64,000 nucleotides of DNA, taken from JACCXG01 sp963785755. GTDB lineage: Bacteria; Acidobacteriota; Vicinamibacteria; Vicinamibacterales; 2-12-FULL-66-21. Made by a program: the position numbers and the translations under genes. The stretch covers positions 5,074 to 69,073 of the forward strand of contig CAWAXG010000038.1 of NCBI GenBank assembly GCA_963785755.1, written 5' to 3'. The notes below the pieces were generated by a model. The model searched no databases, was not told the DNA's origin, and saw only the letters and a list, made by a program, of their open reading frames with translations. Positions within the stretch are counted from its first letter, which is position 1. Each line of letters begins with the position of its first letter. This document shows positions 63,345 to 64,000 of the stretch, one piece after another.

Positions 63345-64000
63345 ATGGCGCAGGTCACGTCCAGCCAGACGGTGCACGACGTCGTCATCATCGGCTCGGG
63401 CGCCGGCGGCGGCACGGCCACGAAGGTCCTCGCCGACATGGGTATTTCAGTGCTGCTCCTCGAAGCGGGTCCGATGCTGAACATGGCGGATCTGAAGGAG
63501 CACATGTGGCCCTTTCAGTTTCCGCATCGCGGCGCGGGCGCGCGCGGGCAGGCCTATACCGGCGGACCGACCGGGTTCACCTACAGCGCGACCTACGGCG
63601 GCAATCAGCTCGAGGGCGAGCCGTACACGGTGGCGCCGGGCAGCGATTTCTCCTGGTTCCGATCGCGCATCCTCGGCGGCAGGACGAACCACTACGGCCG
63701 CGTCACCCTGCGATTCGCCGATTACGACTTCAAGCCGCGTTCGACCGACGGCCTGGGATTCGACTGGCCGATCGCCTACGAAGATCTGGCGCCGTACTAC
63801 GACAAGGCGGAGCGGCTGATCGGCGTCACCGGGACGGTCGAGGGAATCCGCAGCGCGCCCGACGGCATCTTCAATCCGCCGGGAGCGCTGAAGGCGCACG
63901 ACGTGCTCGTGCAGCGCGCGTGCACGAAACAGGGCATTCGCGCCGTCGCGGCCCGTCAGGCGGTCACGACGGTGGCGCGCGACGGCCGGCCGCCCTGCCA
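63345..64000 (+). CDS. GMC family oxidoreductase, N-terminal part (cut by window end)
   Basis: The visible 218 residues open with VHDVVIIGSGAGGGTATKVL, the FAD-binding loop GSGAGGG (17-23), followed by LLLEAGPMLNMAD, and later FRSRILGGRTNHYGRVTLRF, the GMC motif that places the flavin, and GFDWPIAYEDLAPYYDKAE. These match glucose-methanol-choline oxidoreductases of the gluconate/sugar dehydrogenase type, which oxidise an alcohol or sugar using FAD. No signal peptide: such subunits are often exported by a Tat partner (a small subunit 3) that would lie outside the window. Start supported by AAGGAG seven bases upstream. Confidence 0.88.
   Translation, partial: MAQVTSSQTVHDVVIIGSGAGGGTATKVLADMGISVLLLEAGPMLNMADLKEHMWPFQFPHRGAGARGQAYTGGPTGFTYSATYGGNQLEGEPYTVAPGSDFSWFRSRILGGRTNHYGRVTLRFADYDFKPRSTDGLGFDWPIAYEDLAPYYDKAERLIGVTGTVEGIRSAPDGIFNPPGALKAHDVLVQRACTKQGIRAVAARQAVTTVARDGRPPC

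Overview
The window is high-GC bacterial chromosome, most likely from an Acidobacteriota of the Vicinamibacteria (subdivision 6) type. This is an inference from gene content: Ser/Thr kinases fused to PD40 propellers or TolB-like/TPR repeats, an Oar-like TonB receptor with an N-terminal carboxypeptidase-regulatory-like domain, two DUF5916-type outer-membrane proteins, an S58 peptidase, DUF1028, ThuA and DUF5117-type metalloprotease genes. No rRNA or phylogenetic marker is present to prove it. One tRNA gene (Pro, anticodon TGG) lies at 2.4 kb. Layout: 0-2.4 kb is gene-poor and holds decayed coding fragments. 2.4-13.6 kb carries a GNAT acetyltransferase, a secreted PKD protein, an SNase-like nuclease, a PD40 propeller protein, a cupredoxin plus outer-membrane barrel pair, a histone-H1-like protein, DUF2461 and a mandelate-racemase-type enzyme. 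13.7-18.8 kb has a sulfatase-fold/TPR lipoprotein and the TonB receptor, closed by a strong terminator. 19-31 kb is metabolic: SDR plus sodium/solute symporter, M20 peptidase, S58 peptidase plus PhoD phosphatase, an epimerase, ahcY behind an ArsR-methyltransferase gene, and a D-aminoacylase. 31-44 kb has small membrane/SRPBCC proteins, a zinc metalloprotease, BON, a thioesterase/flavin-halogenase-like/HemN-like set, two exported proteins and a PAS/GAF histidine kinase. 44-64 kb has two DUF5916 proteins, ThuA, two large Ser/Thr kinases, a VapBC-like pair, gamma-glutamyltransferase, a sugar isomerase-like protein and the start of a GMC oxidoreductase. Three themes cut across the annotation. First, intergenic spaces are filled with unusual elements: short words of 7-10 bp iterated in one orientation, often a GC-rich core, then the same words inverted, so that each could fold into a long hairpin. 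At least four word families occur, and two of them bracket single genes (DUF1028 and a DUF5916 gene). Second, several genes have a -10 box ending exactly six bases before the start codon and no Shine-Dalgarno sequence, which predicts leaderless mRNAs. Third, many otherwise conserved genes carry one-base frameshifts (at least 14 sites), which points to residual sequencing errors or unusual drift; such genes are annotated here as whole units with the shift located. The word-array elements are the best candidate for an undescribed system.
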